Assembly: GCA_963995505.1 (NCBI GenBank)
Contig: OZ023182.1
Location: 17,149,619-17,213,618 of the forward strand
DNA length: 64,000 nucleotides
Origin: Hypericum androsaemum
Taxonomy: Eukaryota; Streptophyta; Magnoliopsida; Malpighiales; Hypericaceae
Direction: 5' to 3'
Below are positions 11,135-22,387 of the stretch, piece after piece; the first letter of the stretch is position 1; every line of letters begins with the position of its first letter. Below the pieces are notes generated by a model. That model worked only from the letters and a program-made list of their open reading frames with translations. It had not been told where the DNA came from and searched no databases. The position numbers and the translations under genes are program-made.

Positions 11135-12251
11135 TATCTCACTAAACCACCATGCCTGGAGGCCGCAAGCACTGCAATAAAAGTAACTTTGTCGGATATG
11201 AAACAAAAGTGTAATTGTCCGGACGGATTTTTGCTATTAGCATATGTTTATCAGAGTTTGATAATCTCCTTGTAATGACCATTGCTAGCACAAGCAGCAA
11301 TGACAATGTTCCAAGACACAATATCTGATTCATCAAGCCTTGAAAGTAATTACAATGTCTCGAGGTACTCACCAGATCGGCTTAAGATTCCAGCAACACT
11401 GTTGGACGAAATTGTGGAAAGTGGAGTTTCCACAGAAATAACAAAGATAAATTTATTTGCGCACATAGGAAATTGCTACCATAAGATTTAATAAGAGAAA
11501 TCATTGCATATTTGTACTCCCGTAGCCCCAATTTATCATCATAGAGTGAAGCTGCAGCAACTCCAAAGTTGTTGATGATTTCAGAGCAGCAAATATGAAC
11601 ATTTATTAGACTGGTAACCTGATCCGAGCATTTCTAGCACCAAAAATACAGAAGCAGAAGAGCAATCTTCCACCAACCCATTCCGCCCAAAAAGATTCAT
11701 CATACAGTTCCAACTTGTCAAAGTTTTCACAGGCATGTCATCGAAAATCCAAAAAGCCTCTTCCAGAAACCTGCACCTCCCTGCCAAACCAAACAAGGCA
11801 ATCCCAACAAAAGCATCAGCATCGTACAAGCCACACTTCATTGCCACTGCCAGCAACAAAAACCCATCTCCGAACCTCATCGAGGACACGATAGTAACCC
11901 AGCCAGGGTATGGTGAGTGGGCTTCAACCCGCAACCAATCATCTCCCGGAAGGTCTTCCACGCTTCCTCTCGATCACCATTCCTGCTCCACGCACTGATC
12001 ATAGAGTTATACGAAACCCCAGTTCTCTGAAGCATACTATCGAACACCTTCCGTGCAAGTGGTAACTCATCGAGAGACGCATAGGTTGCGATGAGGTTGT
12101 TGTGGAGAAACGCGGGCTGGACAGGGTTCGGGCCGAGGGTGATGGCCAGCGCGTGTAGAGGCGTGGCGGTCTCGAGGGAACGACACCTCGAGCAGGCCTG
12201 AAGAAGATTGAGAAGACGCTGCTGCTGTTTGATGAAACTCGCATTATAGCT
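11135..12251 (-). pseudogene. Decayed copy of the PPR gene
   Basis: The 5' third (11880-12251, beginning MSYNASFIKQQQ) is about 93-95% like the parent by eye. A frameshift lies near 11885, and large internal deletions follow. The sequence jumps from GLVEDC to SSASVFLVLEML, removing about 600 bp of the parent, and further pieces near 11140-11520 are scrambled. The upstream flank is retained as far as the transposon at 13035. Confidence 0.9.
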
Positions 12252-13034
12252 CATGCAGGCGCGCGGGACGGAGCTGTGGTTTGATTTGCCTTTTTTGACC
12301 GTTTGAACTCGTCGTATATTACCAACACCCTTTATCCAAACGAAACTTCCTCTAAAAAACAACGGTATTTTCGTAATTTTTGTTTCTTTTTTTTTAGGAA
12401 GTAATTTTTGTTTCTTGATTAGGTTTTCTCCATAGTGATTGATTTTCCTTATGGTGGAAAATAAACAGATGTCACGAGTTTGAGTTATCTGGAATGCAAG
12501 TATTATTAAGTTTATGTTTTAAAATACAAAGCAATAATCAATATTAAGGAGGTAGGATGATAACGAATTTTACCTCGTTTTCGAGAGGTCGTCTAAAGTC
12601 TTGAACTTTAGATTCTTTCATCTAAGATTTTGGATTGGATATAAAAATTTTAACACATTGAGCATCAGATTTCAAGAAATTTGTGAAACTCTCACTTTAT
12701 TGTGAAAGGCCAAATTAGCTCGTTCAATCATAAGTAACTCCATATCTGTTGAGTAGGGTTCGACAATTAATTTTAAGTTAATCATTAAAAATTTTCATTT
12801 TCGCAATTTGAATTCATATAGAAATTTAGGAACTATAGTTCTCCTCATAAGTTTCGCTTCTAAGAATTAAGAAAATAAGTGTTGCTTGATGCGGCGAGTT
12901 TCGTTGAATCCTATTCTAACGAGTGGGAAGGAGTTGGAGTTCAATGTGGAAGACTATTATTAGACACAAAATAGGAATTAGTTTCATAAACTAAAACAGC
13001 TCTGATAATAGTAAAAAGAAAGCGTGTACAAATC

Positions 13035-14116
13035 GAGCATAGATTGGGCACAGGAAGGCCAATCCTGTACCAAACGGAATAGGGGTAAAACAGTCTACAA
13101 AAAGAAAAAAAAGAGGACGCGTCAGAGGGCTGACACGCGTGATGATGGGGGCTAACGTGCTTAGGAGCGCGTGCCTGAAGCCTCCACATTCAATTTATAT
13201 TATTTAATTAATAAATTATTTTTAATTATAAATTATAAATTAATTATAAGTTTTATTAAATATTAACTCCATCCTATTTTATCGTAACCAACCTGTCGTT
13301 TGGTCATTACCAAGTATGCCTTTTTATTGTAACCTGACATGCCATTTATCGTACTCTGCTCTGCCATTTAGTCATAAGCATGTCATTTAATTATAATTGA
13401 GCATGTCATTTTATCGTACATAGTCTGTCATTTGGTCATTACTGAGCATGCATTTTTATTGTCACCGGACATGTTATTTTATCGTGCACGGCTCTGCCAT
13501 TTGATTGTAAACGGGCATGCCATTTTATCGTAACATGGCCTGCCATTTGGTCATAACCGGGCATGCCATTTTACTATAATCGGGTCTGCCGTTTGAATAT
13601 AACGGGGCCTGCCGTTTGAACATAACCGGGCATGCCATTTGGTCGTCACCGGTCATATCACTTTAGACATACATCACGAACAAAAATAAAAAAAATAAGA
13701 ACAAATGATTTAACTCTTCACTAAATCAACCTTTACACACTTGGAAAAACCATTTCAAAGAGGGGAGAGAGAGAGTGTGAGGAAGAAGAAGGGAAACATA
13801 AAGGAAGGAAAAAGGAGAGAAGGAAACCTCTTCCTCGCCGGCGTCGCTCCTCGTCGGCGTCAATTTTATTTAGGATTGGGAAAAATAGAGAGGGAGGGAG
13901 AGGAAGAAAAGTGCTCCTGGGAAGGGAATGAGAGAGAAAAAAGGAATGAGCCACAAAAGAGAAGGAAGAAGAAAAAGGGTAGGTAAAAGACAAAAATAAC
14001 CCTGATGAATCTCGGCCGTTATATCTCTGACGCGCGTCTAATCATCAAATCTATGACCTAGATTAAATTCCGTTTGATACAGGGACCCCTGTCTCTCCCT
14101 GTACCCAATCCATCCC
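13035..14116. mobile_element. Non-autonomous DNA transposon (MULE- or hAT-like) in the duplicated PPR flank
   Basis: Comparison with the uninterrupted copy at 9258-9275 shows a clean insertion. Flanks are GTACAAATC on the left (13026-13034) and CTAGAAATC on the right (14117-14125), an 8-9-bp target duplication with one or two mismatches. The left end GAGCATAGATTGGGCACAGG and the reversed right end GGGATGGATTGGGTACAGG are imperfect inverted repeats that continue into CCTGTAYCAAACGGAAT. There is no transposase. The interior holds a 23-bp degenerate satellite and a purine-rich block. Confidence 0.8.
13270..13660. repeat. Degenerate 23-bp tandem repeat, about 17 units
   Basis: Units of about 23 bp follow the pattern TGCCATTTTATCGTAACCGGGCA, varying mainly in the middle. 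Many junctions carry GGGCATGCC. It lies wholly inside the transposon at 13035-14116. Confidence 0.85.
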
Positions 14117-14775
14117 CTAGAAATCTTATTCATAGTTTTGACTCATTTTAATAATAGTAAAAAGATGCTAGTAGTCGCTTGAAATATGGCTCTCAGATTT
14201 TAGTTAACCTATTTTTTAATGTAGAAAAATGTTATTAGACTAATTCTAATTATAGGATTCTAATTGTATTTGTTGACTTACAAAAGGAGACCAATTTTTT
14301 TTAGAAAAAAAAGGGAGACCATTTGAGCTATATTCCTTAAACTGGTTAATGATAATTAATATTTGTCAGCAATGGAAAATATTTAGTAGTAAGTAGTAAC
14401 CAGGAGTTGCATTCCCTTAAATTATCGTGGGAATGGAGCCGGACTTTAAAACAAAGCGCAGAAATGAAAAAAATGAAAAAAATGAAAAAAGAAAAAAGTT
14501 TATTTTAGTACAATGTGCTATCGTAAAAAATTATTTAAGTACCATGTGATAAAAAACTCATCAATCAAGTCAAACTGTTGCCAATTAACATCACTTTGGT
14601 CTATTTCTGACCTGCCCGGACCTTGCCCGGACTCTCTTTCTCTCTTCCCTCTCTTTCTTCTTCTTCTTCTTCCCCCCCAGAAATTTACCCCTAACTCAAT
14701 CAACATTACCACACTAAAAAAAACTACTGAAAATCAAACCAAACCATAACTTACAAACTCATCCATCCCGGGTCT

Positions 14776-15245
14776 ACCTGGCCGAGAACCCATCCACGTT
14801 GTCCGAGTTGTACTCGAGGGAGCACGCCGAGTCGACTCGGTCTCTCCATGAGCTCTCCCCCTGCTTCAAGCTCAACTTTATGGCCGCCAACCTAGCCAAC
14901 ATCGATGCCGCACAAGGCCACAAAGTAATCCACGTCATCGACATCGATGTTGGCCAGGGCGCTGGCTAGTACGTGAATCTCCTCCACGCGCTCTTCTCTG
15001 CGCGTGGCACCGCCCCCTCCCTCTTCAAGCTCACTGCGGTCTCCGATAGGAAGAGGAGGACTAGTTCGCAGAGGTCACCAAAATGCTGAGCCGTGTCGCA
15101 GAGCGAGTCGGGATCCAGTTTTAGTTCAAATCTGTCGAGCTCAGTAACCTCAATGGCCTCGTAAAACCATGCGCGCTTTCCTTGGGGCTGACGAGGATGA
15201 GGTTGTGGCGGTTAACTTTGCGTTCAAGCTGTACCGCCTCGATTA
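14776..15245 (+). pseudogene. GRAS-family transcription factor fragment (SCL8-like)
   Basis: Plus-strand translation gives [15 protein letters not shown], then [14 protein letters not shown], then YVNLLHALFSARG, and finally DEVVAVNFAFKLYRL. These are the VHIID-type core and the following leucine-rich part of a GRAS domain. TAG at 14967-14969 replaces the usual Gln in the GQGGQY segment, and further frameshifts follow. Both ends of the domain are missing. No promoter or intron is seen, so it is a dead, possibly transposed, gene piece. Confidence 0.8.
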
Positions 15246-15348
15246 ATTGGTTGCTCTGTTCTGTTGATTCGAGTGTATTTGTTGAATTTGGTTTAATGGG
15301 TGTATGATCTTCGTGGTTTTGGTAAAGGTAAATTTCTCGATTTTAGGG

Positions 15349-15355
<7 letters not shown>

Positions 15356-15389
<34 letters not shown>
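15356..15389 (+). repeat. Homopolymer of 34 G
   Basis: Thirty-four consecutive G, followed by CGGTGATCC. Its length may be a sequencing or assembly artefact. Polyglycine or polyproline frames across it are not genes. Confidence 0.95.
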
Positions 15390-15509
15390 CGGTGATCCAA
15401 AAAGCGCCCATTGCGACTTGCGTCCAATGCACCATGCACGTGCTACGCACCATCCTCGCAACGGTCTGAGTTGGCTTGTGATGAAGAATTTTGTAATGAT
15501 TCTTTCAAA

Positions 15510-15665
15510 CAAATAGTTTGGCTCTCCGGATTACACCGCAAGTACAACGGGTCTATGAACTTTTGTCGTAAGGATACAATGAAGCCTCACACCGTCATCA
15601 AGTTCAAGGATTGTACTACTTTGACCCGACCAAGAACACGCTAAGAAAAAATCTGATGATGCTTA
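15510..15665. repeat. Dispersed repeat shared with 53600-53740
   Basis: The string CCGACCAAGAACAC, preceded by ATGAAG and GTTCAA at similar spacing and followed by TCTGATGATGCTT, is present here and near 53690. The two are diverged copies of one unidentified repeat. Confidence 0.65.
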
Positions 15666-15794
15666 GAAAAGGATAGTGAGTAGAATTGCTTAGAAGTTAG
15701 ATTAATTTAATGAACACAGTAACCTGTTTAAGCAGGTCGATTCTATTTTTGGACGGGGGCGAGACACTCCTTGTCATAGCGACTTTAAAAATAT

Positions 15795-16005
15795 CCAACA
15801 GAAAATTGCTACCATAAGATTTAATAAGAGGTCTCATTACATATGGGTTACTCTCGTAGACCCATTTTATCGCCATAGAGTGAAGCTGCAGCAACTCCAA
15901 AGTTGTTACTGATTTCAGAGGAGCAAAATATGAACACTCATTAGGCTGGTAACCTGATCCGAGCATTTCTAGCACCAAAGATACGAAAGCAGAAGAGCAA
16001 TCATA
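15795..16005 (-). pseudogene. Third PPR fragment
   Basis: The minus-strand frame reads LEMLGSGYQPNECSYFAPLKS, TTLELLQLHSMAIKW and LIKSYGSNFLL. It corresponds to parent positions about 7125-7340. Like the copy at 11135-12251 it has the GSGYQ variant rather than the parental RLGYQ, so it probably derives from that copy. Confidence 0.85.
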
Positions 16006-16029
16006 GATCAATCAATTTACATGGCTAGT

Positions 16030-16560
16030 GAAATTGTGATGCATCAGCTAATTCCAAAATCCTTGGAGATATTATACACAGTCTCACTTGTTTCCTCTTT
16101 ATTTCCTGTTTCTCTGTCTTTTGTTCTTGGAGTCACAATGTAAGGTTTGTGAAGTAATTCGATAAGTGGTAATGGGAAAGATTTGAGAAGATTAGTACAA
16201 CTCAAATCCAAACCCTTTCTTTTTGTGGACCGAGAAGAAAAGAGAATAACTCAAATCTGGCTTAATCAATTGATATTAACATAATGCATAAATAGGTCAA
16301 ACATCTTATTTCAAATAAATTAGTACTTCAATATTCAACAAAAAAATCAAAAAAACATGTTCAAGATTGCTGAATTATAAGATATAATTTGGTCATAATT
16401 ATATTATCCATTTTTATGGTTGTCCAGCTAATTAGTTAATAAAAATAAATAATACTAAGATGAATAAAATAATTTATCTTAATTAAATATTTTGATTCTG
16501 AACTTTAAAAATCAACAATATTAAAGCTCAATAATTAGTTATGGTTATATTCGACTGGAA
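16030..16560. repeat. Inverted, diverged copy of 21640-22310
   Basis: Reverse-complementing 22170-22310 gives strings found here in the same order: TTGGRATATTATACA, TCTCACTTGTTTCCTCT, TTTGTTCTTGGAGTCA and GGTAATGGGAAAGATTT. Weaker matches continue through ACTAATTAGTTAA and ATCTTAATTAAA. The source is the DNA just downstream of the HisRS gene. Confidence 0.75.
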
Positions 16561-16729
16561 GTTAAAACTTGATAAGTCATTATAAAAAAGGAAGCAACTG
16601 GTATTGTAGTAAAGAGTTAATACAAAATTATAATGGGCAAGCAACGTAACAATCACAATTTTCTAACGCGCAAAGGGAAAATAGATACTTCTATTTATTC
16701 ATAAGATACAACTACCAACCTATACTAAA

Positions 16730-17225
16730 AATTGCATCATATAACACTTATATATTTAAATTTAGAACAATTAACACCTTTTAGTGACACATCATTATTT
16801 TGGTGGCATGATGCGACATCATCCAAATTAAAATAACCTAAAATTGAAAGAACTAAATTGTAAAATACTTAACAAAGTACATTAAAACAATTTCAAAAAA
16901 AATAACTAAGGACAAAGAAACCTTAAAAAATAAAAATCGCTAAGCATTAAAAATTATATTTAACAAACCTATATTTTTTTATTAATTTTTAAGGTTTCTA
17001 TGTATAAAGTTACTGGTTATTCTTTTTGAATGATTTCCTTTTTTTCTTTCAATTCTATGTTATTTCAAAATAAATATTTTTGAATTTTTTCTTTCTCATC
17101 TGGATTGAATTTTGCTATGTCAAATATGTAAATCGGATGATGTGTCATATTCTCACTGACATGGACATGTTAGTAAAGGGAGTTAGTTGTTCTAAATCTA
17201 AAAACATAGTGGTGTCGTTTGTCTC
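16730..17225. mobile_element. AT-rich foldback element (MITE-like)
   Basis: The outer arms carry ATTTAGAACAAYTAAC in inverted orientation (near 16760 and 17190). The inner arms carry AGAAACCTTAAAAA and its complement (near 16915 and 16990). The block of about 0.5 kb folds back on itself. No coding content was seen and exact ends or target duplication were not determined. Confidence 0.45.
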
Positions 17226-20200
17226 AGTGTAGAATATAACATGATAATTGTACTTTATGAGAAAGTAGATATTTCAAGTCATTCTTTAGTATTGAATATC
17301 ATAAATTACCAAGTTTTTATAGATTTAAATTTTAACTTACCGAGTAAAATATAATTACAAGTTCTGGGTTCCATCACAGCTGCCAAAACGATTTGCTTAA
17401 TACAATGGAGAAGCCCACAATAGCATATTGCACACGTTCTAATACAAGTAAACATTGTAGTCGGGTACTAATCAAGAAGGGGAAAAGAGACGGGAAAAGA
17501 GATAAGAGAGAAAAGGGAGAGGAAGGGAACGTCTGTTCTTTTAGATTATAGGTAAAATATTCAGAATGATTCCTAATTTGCTATTTATATCTTAATATGA
17601 CCAAGTACATAATGATTCTGCATCAATTCATATCTTCTATTCTAGTAGAGGTATGCTACAACTCCCTTGAATGAGAACTTGTCCTTAAGATCAGTAGCCT
17701 AAACCTATTTAGGAAGTCCATTAGATTAATCAAAATAGTTGTCACTTCTAAGTATTTACCATGATATACTATTAGTTATCATCTACATAGATAAAGGATT
17801 ACTAATAGAGCTAGCTACTCATGTAGGATATTAGAGTTTATTGAGTACACTTAATTTTAAATTAGCTATGTAATTAATGGTAAATGATGACAAAATATAT
17901 TACCTGTAACATGAACCATAAGGCATAGCAAATGGTCCTCGCAGCTAGCATGAAAGAGTAGATAGCTTGTATGGCCCAAATCAATATAAGACAATTTATT
18001 TTGATGAAGGCCAACGAAGAATGATTTCCCCTTGTATGGCCCACTGGTTAATACTCCTTCGAGGCATAAAATGGCACCCAATATTTTATTTTTCCAGCTC
18101 TGGTACCTAACCCTATTTTCTCCCTTGTGCATTAGTAACATACCAGCCAGGTTGACGAAAGTCATAACATATGAAACGGTAGTGGCTTTCGTACCATAGG
18201 CTCTTGTACCATAGTAGTAGGGTTCCATAGCTATTATCCTGCAATGTTACACACAACTTGTCAAATTCGGAGTTGTAACTTGGAATTGCATTCAATAAGT
18301 AGGACATGAATTTTTTTGTCAAACAATAGCACAGAAAATAGCAGGAAAAGCAACATACGATTTAGGTAAAAATTTACAATTCATTAGCTCAATTTTCCTA
18401 ACCAAGAAAACTATGATCAAGTTTCATTTTTCTTTCATAGTCCAATTTCTATATATGGGGCCTATAAATCAATTCTTTTTTTTCAATTTCCTTAATAATT
18501 TATAAGTAAATTTTATGGATCAATATCAAAATTACATACTATACTATACACTTTCCTAACATAGGTTCTTTAATTACTTCATAGATGCAAACCAAATAGA
18601 AGACCTCTAAGCTACTTAATTATCTCTAAGAACAAGGATAGATCTTGGTTGCAATTCTAAAGAGTCATTCTACCAAAATAATCATTCTCGGACTCCCAAG
18701 AAAATAAAATGAATAAGAAACTCTCAATCACACTCTATCCCAATGAAAAAAAAATCAAATTAATAATTCTATAATTTTTAAATAATTATTCTAAATAGTA
18801 CATACTAGACCTTTCTAATTTATCACGCAAGTAAATAACCCAAAATTTGGCTTAGGTGGTAAAATTTGGGACAAAAATTTTAGATTTTTGTAGTTGGAAT
18901 TTAGGGAGAGTAAAAAATATATAAAAAGTTATACAATGAGCAAGTACAATGAAATACGATGAGTAAGGTTTTCATATATTGTTCATCTGCTTTTCTGTTC
19001 ATCGGGATGGCGGCTGTGGCGGATGAGGTTGATCATATACTGATGCACACACGGTCGTTGCTTGAGATGGCGCAAAACCCTGACTTCGAGATGTTGGACC
19101 ATATCTGATCTTGGGTTTCACCTGAGAGGAGGAGCTCACTCCTCCCATGGTGCTCAAGAGAGCGCACCATGACCCTTGGGATCGACCCAAGGGTTGGTGA
19201 GTCAGGCATCAAGCTGGTGGCCAAGCTGATGCATTGGGCGTCCACTCGTCTACTGATATAAGCAAGGCAAAGCAAGTTGATTTCAAACAGGTGGTGGACA
19301 ACATGTACAATGCTTAGCCAAGTTAATTTTCGGAACAAGGTATTAGCTTTACGTTACTAGGAAAGAAGGAATTGGATTTTAGGTTTATGTTTTGCGGGTT
19401 GATTGAGAGAAGAGGATGGTGTGTGATGCTTTTGGACTTTTTCAGGGGAGAAAGAGAGAGGTGAGAGAGGGGAGGAGTAAGAAAAAGAGAGGGGAGAGAA
19501 AGAGAGGAAAGGAAGCAGCCCGAGGGATGAGAGAAAATTTTTAGGGCATTTTTTGAAATTATTTTTGCAACACCTTATTGTCTACGAGTTAAAATAAATT
19601 ATGAGTTGGCACATTACGTCAACCTATCATGGTTATGAAGGACTTTTTCTTTATTTATATTTATTTAATAAGATGACATGGATGCCACCAACACTAGTGA
19701 TGTGTCATCATTGACTAGAAAATAGGTTGGAATGTGTTAATTGATCTAGTTGTACAAGTAGAGGGTATTAAATGATCAAATTTAAAGTACAATGTGTTAA
19801 TTGACCTTTCTCTACAAATATTGGGTTCTATTTGATCTTTATTCCTAAATTATACGTCATGAATTTTTGAAGATTCGGATCCGGAACTAATTTTATACTT
19901 AGAGATATCTCAAAATTTCACCATAAGAATAGAAGTCAAATCAGGTTTTTTTTTTGTTTTCAGTATCTTTGGGAACATACATGTAAACTAGTACGTGTAA
20001 CCGAGCAGAAATAAATATTGGGATTCAATTTTATTTGAAAGATTCTTATGACTAAATGCTTAATTCCAATGAATAAAAAAGGATTAAAGATTCAAGAATA
20101 TACTAAGGTGAAACTCCTATATATTTGAACATAAAAGCTTGCAAGAGCTACTCTAGAATAAGGTGCGCTGGGATCAGCAATTAATTGTCCACTACTCTAA

Positions 20201-20462
20201 TAAAAAAAATTGGCCTGTACTACCCCATTTGGAAATAATTAAAGAAAGAATATTGACCAAAACCAATTAAAAATCAATTATAACTTGCATAGAACTTGGA
20301 GCTTGCGGATTCCCTTCACAACCTTATAAAATATTTGGGTTTTGGGATTGTTATACCACTAAAACAGGTTACAAAGCTTCCAAACGAATGGATAAGTATT
20401 TATAGCCAAATATATAAATATATTAAATTTTCAAAAAAAAAATATAGAACTTTCTTTGCATG
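17226..20462. other. AT-rich intergenic DNA, no gene recognised
   Basis: Short frames at 17866-18322 (minus) and 18999-19338 (minus) show no recognisable domain, and no splice sites or conserved context support them. Copia or gypsy scraps may be present but I could not classify any. Confidence 0.45.
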
Positions 20463-20961
20463 TGTTGGACCTAAAAGGCCCAATCAGGCAATTATTATTG
20501 TGTCTGATTGGGCCCAGGCCCATCAGGCCCACAACGCGGGTTGACCGGCCCGATGCCACGTAGGCGCCACGTCAACGTGGCGTGGCGCAGTTGTCGCCAA
20601 AGTTGGCGGTCCACGTGGCACGCTAACGTGGCGCCACGTGGCAAAGCTAGGGAATAGCTTTGCCACGCGGCGGACATACGGTCCGAAGTGCCACGTGGCA
20701 TGCGGCCCAGTAGTGCCACATGGCACATTCTGGCGTGCCGGATTTCTCTATAAAAAGAGAAATCTGGCTGAACCAAAATGTAAGTTTGCCCACAACCACT
20801 CAATAAGAAAGGAAAAACTCTGGAATAGTCCCTGAATTTTGATCAGATTTTTTATAGAGGAAATCTCGTGAAAATCAATTACGAATCCGTTAAAACGTGA
20901 TCGTAATTCGACTAGCACGAAGACATTGTAGACCCGAACCTATGGACCTCTTGCTTCAACA
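20463..20961 (+). promoter_or_regulatory. G-box-rich promoter or solo-LTR-like block with TATA box
   Basis: A GC-rich island holds three perfect CACGTG G-boxes (20612, 20635, 20692) and several CCACGT half-sites. It also holds a 12-bp inverted repeat GTGGCAAAGCTA (20638-20649 with 20655-20666) and TATAAAAAG at 20749-20757. The block starts TGTTGG and a possible end reads TTCAACA, as in an LTR, but the flanks GCATG and AGTAA do not match. AAGTAAGTG at 20962 resembles a 5' splice site. No coding frame follows, so I favour an old LTR. Confidence 0.5.
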
Positions 20962-22387
20962 AGTAAGTGATTTATTATTAACGAATTAGTTTGTTAATTT
21001 ATCGGGTTTAAAATGTAATTACTCGTTAATTACGTGTTAAATCTGTCAGCATGTGTGTCTCAGGCATGCTAAGAAGTTTTGTTGTTGATTTTCACCTAAA
21101 CAAATAGACCTTTTACAATTAATGACATGACCATTTAATCTAAATTTTTTTTACAGACTCATTAGAAATTGTAAATTATAATAGACTCATTAGAAATTTA
21201 ACATCACGCTCCATAAAGCTGGTTACAATTAAACTGGAATGTTAACCAGTCATTTTTAAATCGGCAGTTAAATAAATAATGCTATAAAACAAATATTTAA
21301 CTAAAGATTTAAATATTCCACAAAAAAAACTAATGATTTAAATATAACCATTCACATCTTCTCTACCTAAGCATACAAATGCACTTACTAACAAACAGTT
21401 GTATCAAATTGTGAAATTTTGTTATAGTTTAATAAAAATGTTTCGATTTCCAACTTGTAGAATGTAATAGTCGGGAGATCTTGCAACCTTCGAGGTGGTA
21501 TATAAAAAACACAAATGAAGCTTGCTGTGCTGCGTGTGAAGTAAAAACTAACAGAACCCATGACAGAAAAATGCCCCACAAATCCCATTGATCAACACCA
21601 CGAAGCAACTACCGAGTTTAAACTTAACATACTAATCCACTATTGAACCCGAATATGATTATAAATGTGGTAAAGTGCACCTTACTAAGTTTTAACATAT
21701 TTGCATTCATAAAATTAACAATCGATATCTTTAATTAAGATAGATGATTTGGATCATCTTCTTTGTATTATTTATTCCTGTTAACTAATTAGTTAGACAT
21801 CTATAAAAATGAATTAGGTGCATTTTAATTCCGAACAAATTCAAATTTGATATTTCCTGCCCTTTAGCATTCGAGAATGCCGGGACTTTTACTTTTTTTT
21901 TTTACATTTGGAGTGAAGTACTCGGTTCTTTTAAATAAGATGTTTGATTATGTTAATATATTAGTTGGTCGAGTTAGATTTGATTTTAACCAAAATAAGC
22001 ATTCCTGTATTTGATGGATCTGCATGTCAAACTTGGATCCTGAGAGTCAAAATAAGGATCCAAAATTTATGGACCCGATGGATCTAGACAACAATATCGG
22101 TTCACCCAAAAGAAATGTTCGAGAATTGGATTTTATTTAACTTCTGAAATCTTTCCCATTACCACCCCATTTGCTTATGGAATTATTTCTCGAACCTTAA
22201 ATTTTGACTCCAAGAACAAAAGAAAGAGAAACATGAAATACAGAGGAAACAAGTGAGATTATGTATAATATCCCAAGGATCTGGGGATTAAGTGATGCGT
22301 CCCAAATTCCAAAGTCATGTATATGAAATTAATCAGTGAGTCCGAAGTCAGAAACAAACTTCAGATCTTCCCGCCGAATAGAGAGTT
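20962..22387. other. Intergenic DNA downstream of HisRS
   Basis: No gene seen. Bases 21640-22310 are the source copy of the inverted duplicate at 16030-16560. Confidence 0.55.

Noticed and set aside
13733..13993. Lys/Glu/Arg-rich plus-strand frame and Ser/Pro-rich minus-strand frame
   Set aside because: They lie in a purine-rich block of a non-coding transposon.
15243..15516. Frames with polyproline or polyglycine
   Set aside because: Produced by the 34-G homopolymer.
17866..18322. Possible minus-strand gene of about 120-150 residues
   Set aside because: No recognisable domain, no convincing splice sites and typical spacer composition. Left as unsupported.
18999..19338. Minus-strand frames of 63 and 101 codons
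   Set aside because: No domain, no conserved neighbour and no promoter-like signal.
20463..20961. Integrated plant pararetrovirus promoter
   Set aside because: No viral coding sequence or tRNA primer site follows, and the block is better explained as an LTR or a plant promoter.
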